A stretch of DNA of 64,000 nucleotides from Dyadobacter sp. 3J3 (GCF_009801115.1 NZ_VTOL01000009.1:124001-188000), one strand, 5' to 3'. Positions 8,578 through 18,311 are shown, counted from the stretch's first letter. Translations and numbers: made by a program. Notes: generated by a model from the sequence alone, not told the origin.

Positions 8578-9822
8578 ATGATTCGATACGAGCATTTTAC
8601 GCTGGACAATGGTCTGAAAATATATGTGCATGAAGACTTCTCGACCCCGATGGCGGCGGTCAATATTTTATATAATGTAGGTTCACGGGATGAAGATGAG
8701 GAGCGTACAGGATTTGCACATCTTTTTGAACATTTGATGTTTGGGGGTTCCAAAAACATTCCGAATTATGATATTCCGGTTCAAACGGTTGGAGGTGAAA
8801 ACAACGCTTTTACTTCACCCGACATTACAAATTACTACATAACATTACCGGCAGATAATGTTGAAACTGCTTTCTGGCTTGAATCCGACCGGATGATGAG
8901 TTTGTCCTTTGACCCGAATGTGCTGGAAGTACAGCGCAAAGTGGTGATTGAGGAATTCAAACAGCGTTATTTAAATCAGCCTTATGGTGATATGTGGTTA
9001 AAATTACGGCCACTTGCTTATCAGAAACATCCGTATCGCTGGGCAACCATTGGGAAAGATATTGACCACATCGAACGCGCGACGATGGAAGATGTCCAGG
9101 CATTTTTCTGGCGTTTTTATCGTCCGAATAATGCAGTAATGGTTGTTGCCGGAGCTGTGAAACTGGAACAGATTAAACAACTTGCAAAAAAATGGTTTGA
9201 AGGAATTCCTGCCGGTGCTCCTTACGTAAGGAATTTGGAAAAAGAACCAAAGCAAAACGAAGCGCGCCATCTGGAAACTTCTGCGGCCGTACCGCTTGAT
9301 TCACTTGTAAAAGTTTTCCATATGCCTGGCCGGTATGAAGATCATTTTTATGCTTCTGATTTGATGAGCGATATTTTAGGAAGAGGAAAATCTTCACGTT
9401 TGTATAAAGCACTTTTGAAAGATAAACCACTTTTCAACAGCATCAGCGCAAGTACAACTTCGTCTCTTGATCCGGGACTGCTTTTGATCAAAGGAAACCT
9501 GAATCCGGGTGTCACTTTGGAAGAAGCAGATGAAGCAGTGAAAGAATTACTAAAAGAAATTGTGTCAAAAGGTGCGACGGATGAAGAAGTAACGAAAGTG
9601 AAAAATCAGACCGAAGCGACACTTGCATTTTCAGAAGTAGAGCTTTTGAACCGGGCTATGAACCTGGCATTTGCTGCCAACGCAGGAAATGTAGACTGGG
9701 CAAATGAAGATGCCGAGATAATCAGAAATATGAAATCAGAAGATTTACACGAAGCTGCAAAAAACATTCTGAGACCGGAAAATGGATCGACACTTTATTA
9801 CCGGGCGGAAGAAAGTGTTTAG
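8578..9822 (+). CDS. M16-family zinc metallopeptidase
   Basis: A 414-residue member of the insulinase/mitochondrial-processing-peptidase family. The inverted zinc motif H48-L-F-E-H52 is intact, and the downstream glutamate ligand lies in V-V-I-E-E-F-K. An inactive-like second half domain follows, with the R/Y-containing substrate motif in S-S-R-L-Y-K. No signal peptide is seen at this start. A second M16 peptidase is encoded 4.4 kb downstream on the other strand (14249-15538); the two are distant paralogs and could be functional partners or independent. A terminator follows at 9844. Confidence 0.93.
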   Translation: MIRYEHFTLDNGLKIYVHEDFSTPMAAVNILYNVGSRDEDEERTGFAHLFEHLMFGGSKNIPNYDIPVQTVGGENNAFTSPDITNYYITLPADNVETAFWLESDRMMSLSFDPNVLEVQRKVVIEEFKQRYLNQPYGDMWLKLRPLAYQKHPYRWATIGKDIDHIERATMEDVQAFFWRFYRPNNAVMVVAGAVKLEQIKQLAKKWFEGIPAGAPYVRNLEKEPKQNEARHLETSAAVPLDSLVKVFHMPGRYEDHFYASDLMSDILGRGKSSRLYKALLKDKPLFNSISASTTSSLDPGLLLIKGNLNPGVTLEEADEAVKELLKEIVSKGATDEEVTKVKNQTEATLAFSEVELLNRAMNLAFAANAGNVDWANEDAEIIRNMKSEDLHEAAKNILRPENGSTLYYRAEESV

Positions 9823-9843
9823 AAATTAATTTCCTTTTTAATT

Positions 9844-9895
9844 AAGAGATTGTAATAAGGTTTCTGTCTTATTTCAATCTCTTATTCATTTTTAT
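9844..9895 (+). terminator. Intrinsic terminator after M16 peptidase
   Basis: AAGAGATTG pairs with CAATCTCTT, reinforced by an inner ATAAG/CTTAT pairing, and is followed by a T-rich stretch. Confidence 0.8.
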
Positions 9896-9913
9896 TGTAT
9901 CAAAACAAATACC

Positions 9914-10237
9914 ATGTCTATACCAGAAACTTATCTGCAAACGTCCTGGGGCGAATCCATTGATGATGTGACCATGGAAGATATTGAAGAAATCATTGCT
10001 GAAACGATAGAATCAGAAGAAGAACCAGCTTCTTTCTGGGTCGGCATTTTTAAGGGAAATTCTGAAATAATCCTGGAAGCACACAAAGACCTGACCGTTG
10101 TCGGGACACTGGAAGATGACGAAAATGAAGAGATCAAAGCTCAATTTAAAACCTGGGCAGAAATAGAGGATTTATATAAGTTGTTTCTGTCCAAAGATTT
10201 TGATCAGGTGGCGTCGATATTGAAGAAGAATAAGTAA
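9914..10237 (+). CDS. Small acidic hypothetical protein
   Basis: A 107-residue, strongly acidic protein without signal or membrane segments. Residues 16-38 are dense in Asp and Glu (D-D-V-T-M-E-D-I-E-E-I-I-A-E-T-I-E). The middle is a probable beta region (FWVGIFKG, then VVGTLEDDENEE) and the C-terminus is a lysine-bearing helix. I do not recognise the family. It lies between the terminator at 9844 and the 53-bp repeat array, with the array starting about 15 bp after its stop. Confidence 0.75.
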   Translation: MSIPETYLQTSWGESIDDVTMEDIEEIIAETIESEEEPASFWVGIFKGNSEIILEAHKDLTVVGTLEDDENEEIKAQFKTWAEIEDLYKLFLSKDFDQVASILKKNK

Positions 10238-10252
10238 TAGGTTATTTGTCGA

Positions 10253-11660
10253 TAACATTACTGTGCTCTGCACCTTTGACATATAACGAGTTATTTCCAT
10301 GCTACAAATATTGCGGTGCTCTGCACCGTGGTATAACAACGGACTATTTTCCTCGCTACAAATATTGCGGTGCTCTGCACCTTTCTATGGTAACGGACTA
10401 TTCTCTGGCTACAAATATTGAGGTGCTCTGCACCTTTCTATGGTAACGGACTATTCTCCTGGCTACAAATATTGCAGTGCTCTGCACCTTTCTATCGTAA
10501 CGGATTATTCTCTGGCTACAAATATTATGGTGCTCCGCACCTTTCTATAGTAACGGACTATTCTCTGGCTACAAATATTGCGGTGCTCTGCACCTTTCTA
10601 TCGTGACGAACTATTCTTCTGGCTACAAATATTGCGGTGCTCTGCACCTTTCTATGGTAACGGACTATTCGCTGGCTACAAATATTGTGGTGCTCTGCAC
10701 CTTTCTATGGTAACGGACTATTCTCCTGGCTACAAATATTGCAGTGCTCTGCACCTTTCTATCGTAACGGATTATTCTCTGGCTACAAATATTATGGTGC
10801 TCCGCACCTTTCTATCGTAACGGACTATTCGCTGGCTACAAATATTGCGGTGCTCTGCACCTTTCTATCGTGACGAACTATTCTTCTGGCTACAAATATT
10901 GCGGTGCTCTGCACCTTTCTATCGTAACGGACTATTCGCTGGCTACAAATATTGTGGTGCTCTGCACCTTTCTATCGTAACGGACTATTCTCTGGCTACA
11001 AATATTGTGGTGCTCTGCACCCTTCTATCGTAACGGATTATTCGCTGGCTACAAATATTGCGGTGCTCTGCACCTTTCTATCGTGACGAACTATTCTTCT
11101 GGCTACAAATATTGCGGTGCTCTGCACCTTTCTATCGTAACGAACTATTCGCTGGCTACAAATATTGTGGTGCTCTGCACCTTTCTATCGTAACGAACTA
11201 TTCGCTGGCTACAAATATTGTGGTGCTCTGCACCTTTCTATGCTAACGGATTATTCTCTGGCTACAAATATTGCGGTACTCTGCACCTTTCTATGGTAAC
11301 GGATTATTCTCTGGCTACAAATATTGCGGTGCTCTGCACCTTCTATCGTAACGGATTATTCTCTGGCTACAAATATTGTGGTGCTCTGCACCTTTCTATC
11401 GTAACGAACTATTCGCTGGCTACAAATATTGTGGTGCTCTGCACCTTTCTATCGAAACGAACTATTCGCTGGCTACAAATATTGTGGTGCTCTGCACCTT
11501 TCTATGCTAACGGATTATTCTCTGGCTACAAATATTGTGGTGCCCTGCACCTTTCTATGGTAACGGATTATTCTCTGGCTACAAATATTGTGGTGCTCTG
11601 CACCTTTCTATGGTAACGGACTATTGCTTTGCTATAAATATTTCGGACCCTGCGCCCTTC
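10253..11660. repeat. Tandem array of ~27 53/54-bp units with GGTGC-TCT-GCACC hairpins
   Basis: Head-to-tail units of mostly 53 bp, some 54 and one 52. The hairpin cores start at 10262, 10315, 10369, 10422, 10476, 10529, 10582, 10636, 10689, 10743, 10796, 10849, 10903, 10956, 11009, 11062, 11116, 11169, 11222, 11275, 11328, 11380, 11433, 11486, 11539 and 11592, with a degenerate one near 11645. The consensus reads GCTACAAATATTGYGGTGCT then CTGCACCTTTCTATCGTAAC, then GGACTATTCTCTG. The central hairpin is GGTGC-TCT-GCACC. Because 53 is not a multiple of 3, the open frames across it only cycle through the unit. It lies between convergent genes. Confidence 0.97.
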
Positions 11661-11663
11661 TAT

Positions 11664-11755
11664 TAAAAGGTGCAGAGCACTGAAATATTTGTAGCTGTAC
11701 CTATAACTACGCAACCGGGGAAGGTACAGCGTACCGAAATAATTGTAGCAACCAG
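11664..11755. repeat. Two inverted, diverged copies of the 53-bp array unit
   Basis: Directly after the array two cores run in the opposite direction. The first, near 11668, is GGTGCAGAGCACTGAAATAT then TTGTAGC. The second, near 11723, is GGTACAGCGTACCGAAATAA then TTGTAGC. Both are reverse complements of the array core (GCTACAAATATT...GGTGCTCTGCACC) with a few changes. They give the array a converging boundary. Confidence 0.85.
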
Positions 11756-11766
11756 ATAAATATCAA

Positions 11767-12693
11767 TTAGTGAAAATAAACATTCACCTCCGGATGCATT
11801 GTATAAAACCTGAATTCCTTTCCGTCATTCACCGTAAATCCGCTTGATTTATTTCCCTTCAAAATCGGGTTTCTATCATATTTCTTCCAATGTATCAAAT
11901 CTTTTGATACTGCCACATTTGTCGTCCATTCATGCCAGTCTTTGAAAGCGGAAGCATGGTAATAGGCGTAGTACAATCCTTTGTATTTGATAACCTGATT
12001 GAAGGCAACAGCGAATTTATCATACGTTTCCGGACCGGAGGTTAACACCGGCTCATCCTGCACATTCGTCCAGACTTTCAAATCTTTTGACGTTGCCAGC
12101 CAAACATCCGAATCATTTCTTTCATAAAACAAATACCAGGTATCACCTTCTTTCCAAACCGCCGGTGTTCCAAACGGGCCTTTTGAAATCGGATTTCCAT
12201 TTTTCAGACGAATATCCAGCGCACCTTTATCGTCCCAGTTAATTTTATCTTTTGAAGTAAATAGTCTGGCAATGTCATCTTTACTTTCGGCAAACATATA
12301 ATAAGTTCCGGCTGATTTCAGGACAAACATATCTTCCACCCAGGCCTTTTTATGAATTGGGTTACCTGGAAAACGCGTCCATTTCAAACCATCCGGTGAG
12401 GTTGCCAGTCCCAGGTACTTTATTTCCTTTCCCGTTTTTTTAGTATATCCACAATACCACATGTAGTAGGTTTTATCTTCTTTCAAAATAAATCCCCTTT
12501 CCCGGATTTGTTCATCCCAAGTTGCGGTATCACCCGTTGCTTTGAAAACCGGATTGCCATCGTAAGGTTTAAAATCTACGATTTCAGAAGGAAATTCTTT
12601 TGTTTCTTTTTTCTCTTTATCCTCGGTTTTATCCTGCACATTCCAGCCAACCATTGCGAAACCTGCCAAAAGCAGAAAAATATATTTTTTCAT
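11767..12693 (-). CDS. Exported five-bladed propeller glycosidase-like protein
   Basis: A 308-residue protein with an N-terminal hydrophobic signal (MKKYIFLLLAGFAMVG) and then a charged linker rich in Glu and Lys. The body shows the blade pattern of GH43/GH32/GH130-like propellers: repeated G-L-A-T-S-x-D-G-x-x-W-T, Y-Y-M-W-Y-C-G, W-Y-L-F-Y-E-R and V-A-V-S-K-D-L-I-H-W motifs. Acidic residues that could be catalytic occur in the first, third and fourth blades, but I cannot assign the family or substrate. No lipobox cysteine is seen. The phosphoesterase gene upstream ends 30 bp away on the same strand, so the two are probably co-transcribed. Confidence 0.8.
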   Translation of the reverse strand: MKKYIFLLLAGFAMVGWNVQDKTEDKEKKETKEFPSEIVDFKPYDGNPVFKATGDTATWDEQIRERGFILKEDKTYYMWYCGYTKKTGKEIKYLGLATSPDGLKWTRFPGNPIHKKAWVEDMFVLKSAGTYYMFAESKDDIARLFTSKDKINWDDKGALDIRLKNGNPISKGPFGTPAVWKEGDTWYLFYERNDSDVWLATSKDLKVWTNVQDEPVLTSGPETYDKFAVAFNQVIKYKGLYYAYYHASAFKDWHEWTTNVAVSKDLIHWKKYDRNPILKGNKSSGFTVNDGKEFRFYTMHPEVNVYFH

Positions 12694-12723
12694 TTTTTCA
12701 GTTTTTTGAATTTATAAACTGGT

Positions 12724-14043
12724 TTATCTTCTTTCCTGAACGTTCTGAGGTACCCGGTCGATCAGTTTGTTAATTTTACCTTTTTGTTTGATCAAGTCAA
12801 AGGCATCGTACAATTCTCCTGTGGCCGTTAGGGTCTCAAAACTTAGCTTATCCTGATCGATCGTAACCAAGTGATAAAACTGCATATAAAGCGCTGACCG
12901 ATCCATCCAGTCACGTTTTTCAACATTTGAATCGGTCATTTTAGGACCGCTTACCGATACCACATACATTGTCCCAGAAACTGCGCCTTTTTGCGCCATC
13001 GGAATTTTCGCCATTCCTCTTGCATACGTATGATCATGACCTTGTAATACCAGGTCCACTTTATATTTATCAAAAATGGGCTTAAAAGTTTCGCGCATCC
13101 GTTTGTTATCACGGGTTGATTTGGGAGAAAAAATCGGATGATGGAAAGTCACGACCGTCCATTTGTTAGGATTATTACCCAGAACTTTTTCTACCCAAAC
13201 ACGCTGTTTTTCCAGATACTCATCCGATTCCTCCGCTCTGTCCGAGTTGAGAGAAATAAATCTTGTTCCCTGAATATCGGCGTAATAACAGGTTTCTTCC
13301 AGATCCACCGGGCCATTTTCAGGTAAGGTAAATTGAGGTCGCCAGAATACAGAAGTTAGCGGTTTGCCATCCGGACCTTCATAATGATCATGATTTCCAG
13401 GCGTAGGAAAACCCGGGATCATGCTGTGAATAAAACCGCCCGCCTGAAACCAGTCGCCCCATTCCACATCACGATTTGCTTTATTGATCAAATCTCCTGC
13501 ATAAATCGCAAGTTTGGCATCGGGTGCTTTTCCATAAGCCTCACGTGCCACGCGCGACCACATAGAACGAATATTAACCTGAACATCACCATAATAAAGA
13601 AAAGAAAACTTCTCTCCCACTTTCCCGGCCGTGTTGAAATGAATCCACTCACTCCAATTTTCTCCTTGTCCAACCCGGTAGGCGTATTTTGTATTTGGAA
13701 TTAGATTATCAAAAACAACAGAATGATAAACTGCCGTTGGCGTATCATTAAAAACCACTTTTTCCGACGTCGCTTTAATCCGTTTTACTTTTTCAACAAA
13801 TCGAGGATCGGCACTTGCCGTGGCAATTTCAGCATAACTTTCAGTAACGGATTCCTGCGTCCGCCAGTTAACGGCCATAGACGTAGAAGGATCTTGCGTT
13901 GTGTTTAAAATAATTCTATCAGGTAATTCGGCAGGAATGTATGGATTGGTAGCCAACTGCGCTTTGGTCGTCAAAAAAGATATCGTTAATAAGGCAGCAA
14001 AGAAAATTCGTGAAAGAGAATATTGCAGGTTTGAAAACAACAT
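12724..14043 (-). CDS. Secreted purple-acid-phosphatase-like metallophosphoesterase
   Basis: A 439-residue protein with a signal peptide ending near T-K-A-Q, an N-terminal fibronectin-III-like domain (around residues 40-145, D-R-I-I-L-N-T-T-Q-D-P...), and a calcineurin-like phosphoesterase domain. The metal motifs are visible in order: Y-Y-G-D-V, Y-A-G-D-L, G-N-H-D-H, F-H-H-P and G-H-D-H-T-Y. This architecture matches purple acid phosphatases, which hydrolyse phosphomonoesters. The periplasmic location fits phosphate scavenging. It probably forms an operon with the propeller protein 30 bp downstream. Confidence 0.92.
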   Translation of the reverse strand: MLFSNLQYSLSRIFFAALLTISFLTTKAQLATNPYIPAELPDRIILNTTQDPSTSMAVNWRTQESVTESYAEIATASADPRFVEKVKRIKATSEKVVFNDTPTAVYHSVVFDNLIPNTKYAYRVGQGENWSEWIHFNTAGKVGEKFSFLYYGDVQVNIRSMWSRVAREAYGKAPDAKLAIYAGDLINKANRDVEWGDWFQAGGFIHSMIPGFPTPGNHDHYEGPDGKPLTSVFWRPQFTLPENGPVDLEETCYYADIQGTRFISLNSDRAEESDEYLEKQRVWVEKVLGNNPNKWTVVTFHHPIFSPKSTRDNKRMRETFKPIFDKYKVDLVLQGHDHTYARGMAKIPMAQKGAVSGTMYVVSVSGPKMTDSNVEKRDWMDRSALYMQFYHLVTIDQDKLSFETLTATGELYDAFDLIKQKGKINKLIDRVPQNVQERR

Positions 14044-14186
14044 TTTAAAAGCAATTTAATTGGAATAATAAACCAGGCGAAACGATAATCTGTATCGCCC
14101 GGTTACATGAAATCTGACATTAATATTACGCCCCGAGGATAGAATCAGGCTATCAGGATTTCTTTGGGATATTGATAAATTGACAT

Positions 14187-14219
14187 AAAAAAACAGTTAC
14201 CAGCTTTCGCCAATAACTG
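14187..14219 (-). terminator. Intrinsic terminator of the second M16 peptidase gene
   Basis: Read on the minus strand, CAGTTA pairs with TAACTG around a loop holding a small GGC/GCT stem, and is followed by seven Ts. It starts about 30 bp after the peptidase stop codon. Confidence 0.75.
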
Positions 14220-14248
14220 CTTTCAACAACAATATTTAAAATCCCGAA

Positions 14249-15538
14249 TTACTCAGGAATAAAAGTCAGATAACTAAAATTCTCCGGATTGAACATATCC
14301 TGAGCGATTGTCTGCAATTGTTCCGAAGTGATTTCCTGAATCTCCGAGAAAATTTCCGGTAAAGTATCCACCCGGCCAGTATCAAGCAAACTTTTCGCCA
14401 TCATTAGCATAAAGCTCATATTACTTTCCTCCGACATTGCCAATTGTCCCATCAGCTGCACTTTCGTTTGATGTAATTGAATAGTGGACAATGGAATTTC
14501 ACGGATTCTTTTAAATTCTTTGTTAATCAATGAAATACTGCGCGCCAATTGTTTTTGTTCAGTACCAAAGAAAACGCCTAAAAATCCGGTGTCCAGATAA
14601 GGAGTATAATTTGCTTCAATGGAGTAAACGAAACCGTATTTTTCACGAAGTGATAAGTTGAAACGGGAATTCATTCCCGGTCCGCCCAATAAATTTACGA
14701 GCATGAAAAACGGTAAACGTCTGTCGTCCGCAAGAGCATACGCAGGCTGGCCCATTGCACATTGTGCTTGTGTAATCGAGCGCTCTTTTTCCTGAATTAT
14801 CGGTGAATAATTTCCCGGCGCAGTACGAACACGTGTCGTTTTTTTGAAAGGAATATTTCCCAGATATTTTTCAGCAACCTTCACCACTTTTGAAAAAGGC
14901 AACCGGCTAACCGAAGATATTACGATTTGTTCGGTATCAAGATTTTCATTGATAAACTGAAAAAGTTCTTCTCTTCCAAAGGAATTAACCGTTTCCGGCG
15001 TTCCCAAAATATTATTTCCCAACGCATGGTTTGCAAAAACAAGCTGATCAAAATCATCCTGGATTGCATCTTCCGGAGAATCGTTGTACATCGACATCTC
15101 TTCAATAATCACATTTCTTTCCCGTTCAATCTGTTTGTCCGGGAAAATTGAATGGAAGGCAATGTCTGCTAATAAATCAACGGCTTTATCAAAATGGTCG
15201 TCCAGAACGGACGCGTGGAAACAGATTTTTTCCTTGGTTGTATACGCGTTTAATTCTCCGCCTACGTTTTCAAGACGGTTAATGATATGGTATGAACTCC
15301 GTTTTTCAGTTCCTTTGAAAGCCATATGTTCCCAAAAATGAGCCAGCCCCTGCTGATGAGGCTGTTCATCGCGACTTCCAATATCCAGCATAATCCCGAC
15401 ATGCGCAATCTGCGTGTAAGGAACCTGTTTGTGTGCTATGCGAATTCCGTTAGCTAAGGTATGTAACTTATATTCTTCTGTTAACGCTAGTGAGGGAGTT
15501 TCGGCATTCGCACGTTTATGCATATTATTTCTCTTCAT
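14249..15538 (-). CDS. M16-family zinc metallopeptidase (second copy)
   Basis: A 429-residue M16 peptidase with an intact zinc motif H67-F-W-E-H71, preceded by G-S-R-D-E and followed by V-I-I-E-E-M with the third ligand. The glycine-rich G-G-P-G-M-N-S-R-F stretch in the C-terminal half is typical of the family. There is no signal peptide, so it is probably cytoplasmic. It is only distantly similar to the M16 protein at 8578-9822. The ATG at 15538 is used; an ATG six codons in is also possible. The gene is divergent from the family 9 glycosyltransferase gene, 185 bp away. Confidence 0.93.
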   Translation of the reverse strand: MKRNNMHKRANAETPSLALTEEYKLHTLANGIRIAHKQVPYTQIAHVGIMLDIGSRDEQPHQQGLAHFWEHMAFKGTEKRSSYHIINRLENVGGELNAYTTKEKICFHASVLDDHFDKAVDLLADIAFHSIFPDKQIERERNVIIEEMSMYNDSPEDAIQDDFDQLVFANHALGNNILGTPETVNSFGREELFQFINENLDTEQIVISSVSRLPFSKVVKVAEKYLGNIPFKKTTRVRTAPGNYSPIIQEKERSITQAQCAMGQPAYALADDRRLPFFMLVNLLGGPGMNSRFNLSLREKYGFVYSIEANYTPYLDTGFLGVFFGTEQKQLARSISLINKEFKRIREIPLSTIQLHQTKVQLMGQLAMSEESNMSFMLMMAKSLLDTGRVDTLPEIFSEIQEITSEQLQTIAQDMFNPENFSYLTFIPE

Positions 15539-15723
15539 TCCTTATGAACACAAATTACCTGTCAATAATTTTCGGTACTGTCTGCAAAATTACAGACTTT
15601 TGTTTGAAAGAAAGTTTTTTAAGGACTTCCGGCTGTCGGTAATCGACAATTTACATTACAACAAATTGTATATCAATTTATTATATAAAATTCAATTGAT
15701 ATTTATTTTCTAACAGCAATAAA

Positions 15724-16719
15724 ATGATTCCGAAGCGAATTCTTGTTATTCAAACTGCTTTTATCGGAGACGTAATTCTGGCAACTTCGTTATTGGAAAA
15801 TTTACATCAGGGTTTCCCAAATGCCCAAATTGATTTTTTAGTAAGAAAAGGAAATGAAGGCCTGTTTGCAAATCATCCGTATTTGTCCAACGTTTTAATC
15901 TGGAAAAAAAAAGAAAGCAAATTCAAAAGCCTTTTTCAGTTATTGAAACAAATCAGAAAAACGGAATACGACTGGGTTATTAACCTGCAAAGATTTGGTA
16001 GTACCGGATTATTAACCGGGTTTTCAAATGCTGCAAAACGAACAGGTTTTGACAAAAATCCCTTTTCATTTCTCTTCACTGATAAATTCCCACATCGCAT
16101 TGAAAACGGCGTACATGAAGTGACCCGGAATAATGCATTGATCAAAAGTGAAGTTTCCGCGACTATTTGCAAACCCAAACTTTATCCTTCCAATGCCGAT
16201 TTCGATTTTGTAAAACCGTATCAATCCAAACCTTACATTTGCATCGCGCCAGCATCTGTCTGGTTTACAAAACAATATACCGAAGAAGGCTGGATCCGGT
16301 TAATTGATCAGATTGATGGTCAGTATCAAATTTTCCTGTTAGGCGGACCGGGAGATAATGCGTTGGCTGAGAACATTTACAGTCAGGTTGTTACCAAAAA
16401 CAAAGTTCAAAATCTATGTGGAAAACTTTCATTCTTGCAATCTGCCGCACTTATGAAAAGTTCGGTCATGAATTTTGTCAATGATTCTGCTCCTATGCAT
16501 ATCAGTTCTGCGGTTAATGCCCCGGTTACCGCAGTTTATTGTTCCACTGTTCCAGAGTTTGGGTTTGGCCCGTTATCCGATGATTCACATATTGTTGAAG
16601 TCTTGGAAAAACTGGCCTGTCGTCCGTGCGGTCTTCATGGCCATAAGGCGTGTCCGGAAGGTCATTTCAAATGTGCGGTTGATATCAAAACAGAACAGTT
16701 TCTTGAAGTTCTGCCTTAG
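15724..16719 (+). CDS. Family 9 glycosyltransferase (heptosyltransferase-like)
   Basis: A 331-residue GT9 enzyme of the ADP-heptose:LPS heptosyltransferase type. The N-terminal I-L-V-I-Q-T-A-F-I-G-D-V-I-L-A-T is the conserved acceptor-side loop with its catalytic aspartate. The C-terminal domain holds the F-L-L-G-G-P-G-D nucleotide-sugar motif, L-C-G-K-L-S and N-D-S-A-P-M-H. A cysteine-rich tail (C-R-P-C-G-L-H-G-H-K-A-C) is typical of the longer members. It adds a sugar to lipopolysaccharide core or a similar glycan at the cytoplasmic face of the inner membrane. The exact sugar is not determinable here. Confidence 0.9.
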   Translation: MIPKRILVIQTAFIGDVILATSLLENLHQGFPNAQIDFLVRKGNEGLFANHPYLSNVLIWKKKESKFKSLFQLLKQIRKTEYDWVINLQRFGSTGLLTGFSNAAKRTGFDKNPFSFLFTDKFPHRIENGVHEVTRNNALIKSEVSATICKPKLYPSNADFDFVKPYQSKPYICIAPASVWFTKQYTEEGWIRLIDQIDGQYQIFLLGGPGDNALAENIYSQVVTKNKVQNLCGKLSFLQSAALMKSSVMNFVNDSAPMHISSAVNAPVTAVYCSTVPEFGFGPLSDDSHIVEVLEKLACRPCGLHGHKACPEGHFKCAVDIKTEQFLEVLP

Positions 16720-16828
16720 CAGATTTCAAGAAACCGTTCTGTTTTATGCTATCGGCTCTCGGCCATCAAACTCATCCGATAAACCAATTTTATCGATAGC
16801 TGATTGCCGACAGCCGAAGTAATCTCCT

Positions 16829-18235
16829 TTACTTTTCGCGGTATTGTTCGATAATTCTGAACAATGCTTTCTGTTTTTCCAAATCAGGAAAAAAATCGAA
16901 TAACTGCAAATGCGCGTCATAATCCAGCGTTAAAGCAACTTCAAGATTAATCAAAGCTTCGCGATAATCACCGGAATGGATTTGGTAAACCGCCATACGA
17001 TAATAAAGATCCGCCTCTTCCGGCATTTCTTCAATCGCTGCGGTTAACAGATCACAAGCTCTGGCGTAATTTCCCTGTTCAAAAAGAACAAACGACCATT
17101 TCAGCCATATATCAGGATTGGAAGGCTCAATTTCCGCCGCTTTTTCAAAAGCTTCAAAAGCGGAAATAACATTTCCAACCCGGAATTCAGTTTCAGCAAG
17201 TGCAAGCCAGTAATCAGGATTTAATTCCGTGATCTGGATTGCTTTTCTAAGAAAACCAACGGCTTCGTACCAGCGGCCCAATTCACTAAAACAAATTCCC
17301 AGACCGTACCAGCCATCGTCCCACTGACTATCCATTTTCACCGCTTCGCGGTAATATTTGATCGCAGTTTCGAACTCGCCTAACTTCTCATAACAAGTCC
17401 CCAGACAGCAGCACGTTTCAGTCTGCTTACCTTCCAGTTCAATCGCTCTGAGATATTGTATTTTTGCCTGTTCATATTGTTCCAGACTCATGTAAGAATT
17501 CCCCAGCTGGAAAAAAGCTGATGCGAAATCGTCTTTTACCAACGTTGCATATTCATACGCATTTACTGCATCTTCATAGCGTTCAAGCTTGCTGAAGGCG
17601 ATACCCAGATTATACCAGGCATGATGCGAAAATGGATTATTATCGACCAGTTCGTGGTAATAGGCAAGATGACTTTCCAACTCACCGATCAGGTCAAGAC
17701 AGTGCGCCAATTCATACAAGGCGCTTTCATTATCAAGATTATTTCGAAGAGAAAGCTTATAATTCAGAATTGCTTCATCATATTTTCCCCAGTTCTGGTA
17801 AGTCTGGCCGATCTGGAAGTAGACTTCGTCTTTGTCTTCCAAACGGTTTAACAGGTTTTCCAGAACGGTGATTGCTTCTTCATATTCGCCCATCATATTG
17901 GAAATTCCGACCTGCATGAAAGAAATTTCAACATCGCCCGGATGAAACAGAGAAGCCCTCTCCAATATTTCCATTGCCAGATCGTGCTCTCCACGGTTGG
18001 CATGAATTTGTACTTTATTGAGCAAAAGATCAAGTGAATATGGAAAATCGGTCAACCCAAGCTCACAGGCCTGAAACGCCTTGTCCCACTCTCCTTTTTC
18101 AAGAAAATACTCCGTCACCTTCTCGTATGCTTCCAAATCAAAAAACTCCGACTCGTTGGTTTTAAGCATTCGCTCAAACCTGAGCAATGTTTCCTTCATG
18201 TAATCTTTTCTTTCCCCGAAGTTTTTCTCCATCAT
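16829..18235 (-). CDS. Cytoplasmic TPR-repeat protein
   Basis: A 468-residue all-helical protein of about twelve tetratricopeptide units, each with the W-x-x-L-G-x-x-Y/F-x-x-x-x-x-Y-x-x-A pattern (for example A-W-Y-N-L-G-I-A-F-S-K-L-E-R-Y). I start it at the tandem ATG 18235/18232, because the longer frame adds fourteen residues without TPR character. There is no signal peptide. Its role is presumably protein-protein scaffolding. It follows the epimerase gene on the same strand with a gap of 76 bp. Confidence 0.88.
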   Translation of the reverse strand: MMEKNFGERKDYMKETLLRFERMLKTNESEFFDLEAYEKVTEYFLEKGEWDKAFQACELGLTDFPYSLDLLLNKVQIHANRGEHDLAMEILERASLFHPGDVEISFMQVGISNMMGEYEEAITVLENLLNRLEDKDEVYFQIGQTYQNWGKYDEAILNYKLSLRNNLDNESALYELAHCLDLIGELESHLAYYHELVDNNPFSHHAWYNLGIAFSKLERYEDAVNAYEYATLVKDDFASAFFQLGNSYMSLEQYEQAKIQYLRAIELEGKQTETCCCLGTCYEKLGEFETAIKYYREAVKMDSQWDDGWYGLGICFSELGRWYEAVGFLRKAIQITELNPDYWLALAETEFRVGNVISAFEAFEKAAEIEPSNPDIWLKWSFVLFEQGNYARACDLLTAAIEEMPEEADLYYRMAVYQIHSGDYREALINLEVALTLDYDAHLQLFDFFPDLEKQKALFRIIEQYREK

Positions 18236-18311
18236 ACGGATTAGTAGGTTAGAGTTGAGGGTATTTACACCACACAATAATAAAAGAAAGTTAAAAATAA
18301 ATCCGGTTTAT

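Noticed and set aside
10246-11616. Chain of 62-132 residue open frames with C-S-A-P-F-Y repeats across the array
   Set aside because: The unit is 53 bp, so each frame cycles and the frames only reflect repeat structure. There is no start or ribosome-binding logic, and the array has frameshifting length changes.
10253-11660. CRISPR array
   Set aside because: The units are contiguous with no unique spacers, and no cas genes are nearby.
8578-15538. Treating the two M16 peptidases as a heterodimeric operon
   Set aside because: They are on opposite strands, 4.4 kb apart, both have complete zinc motifs, and they are only distantly alike.
16724-16825. TCGGCT/AGCCGA inverted segments between the GT9 and TPR genes
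   Set aside because: Possible weak bidirectional terminator, but the arms are separated by about 60 bp and the pairing is imperfect.
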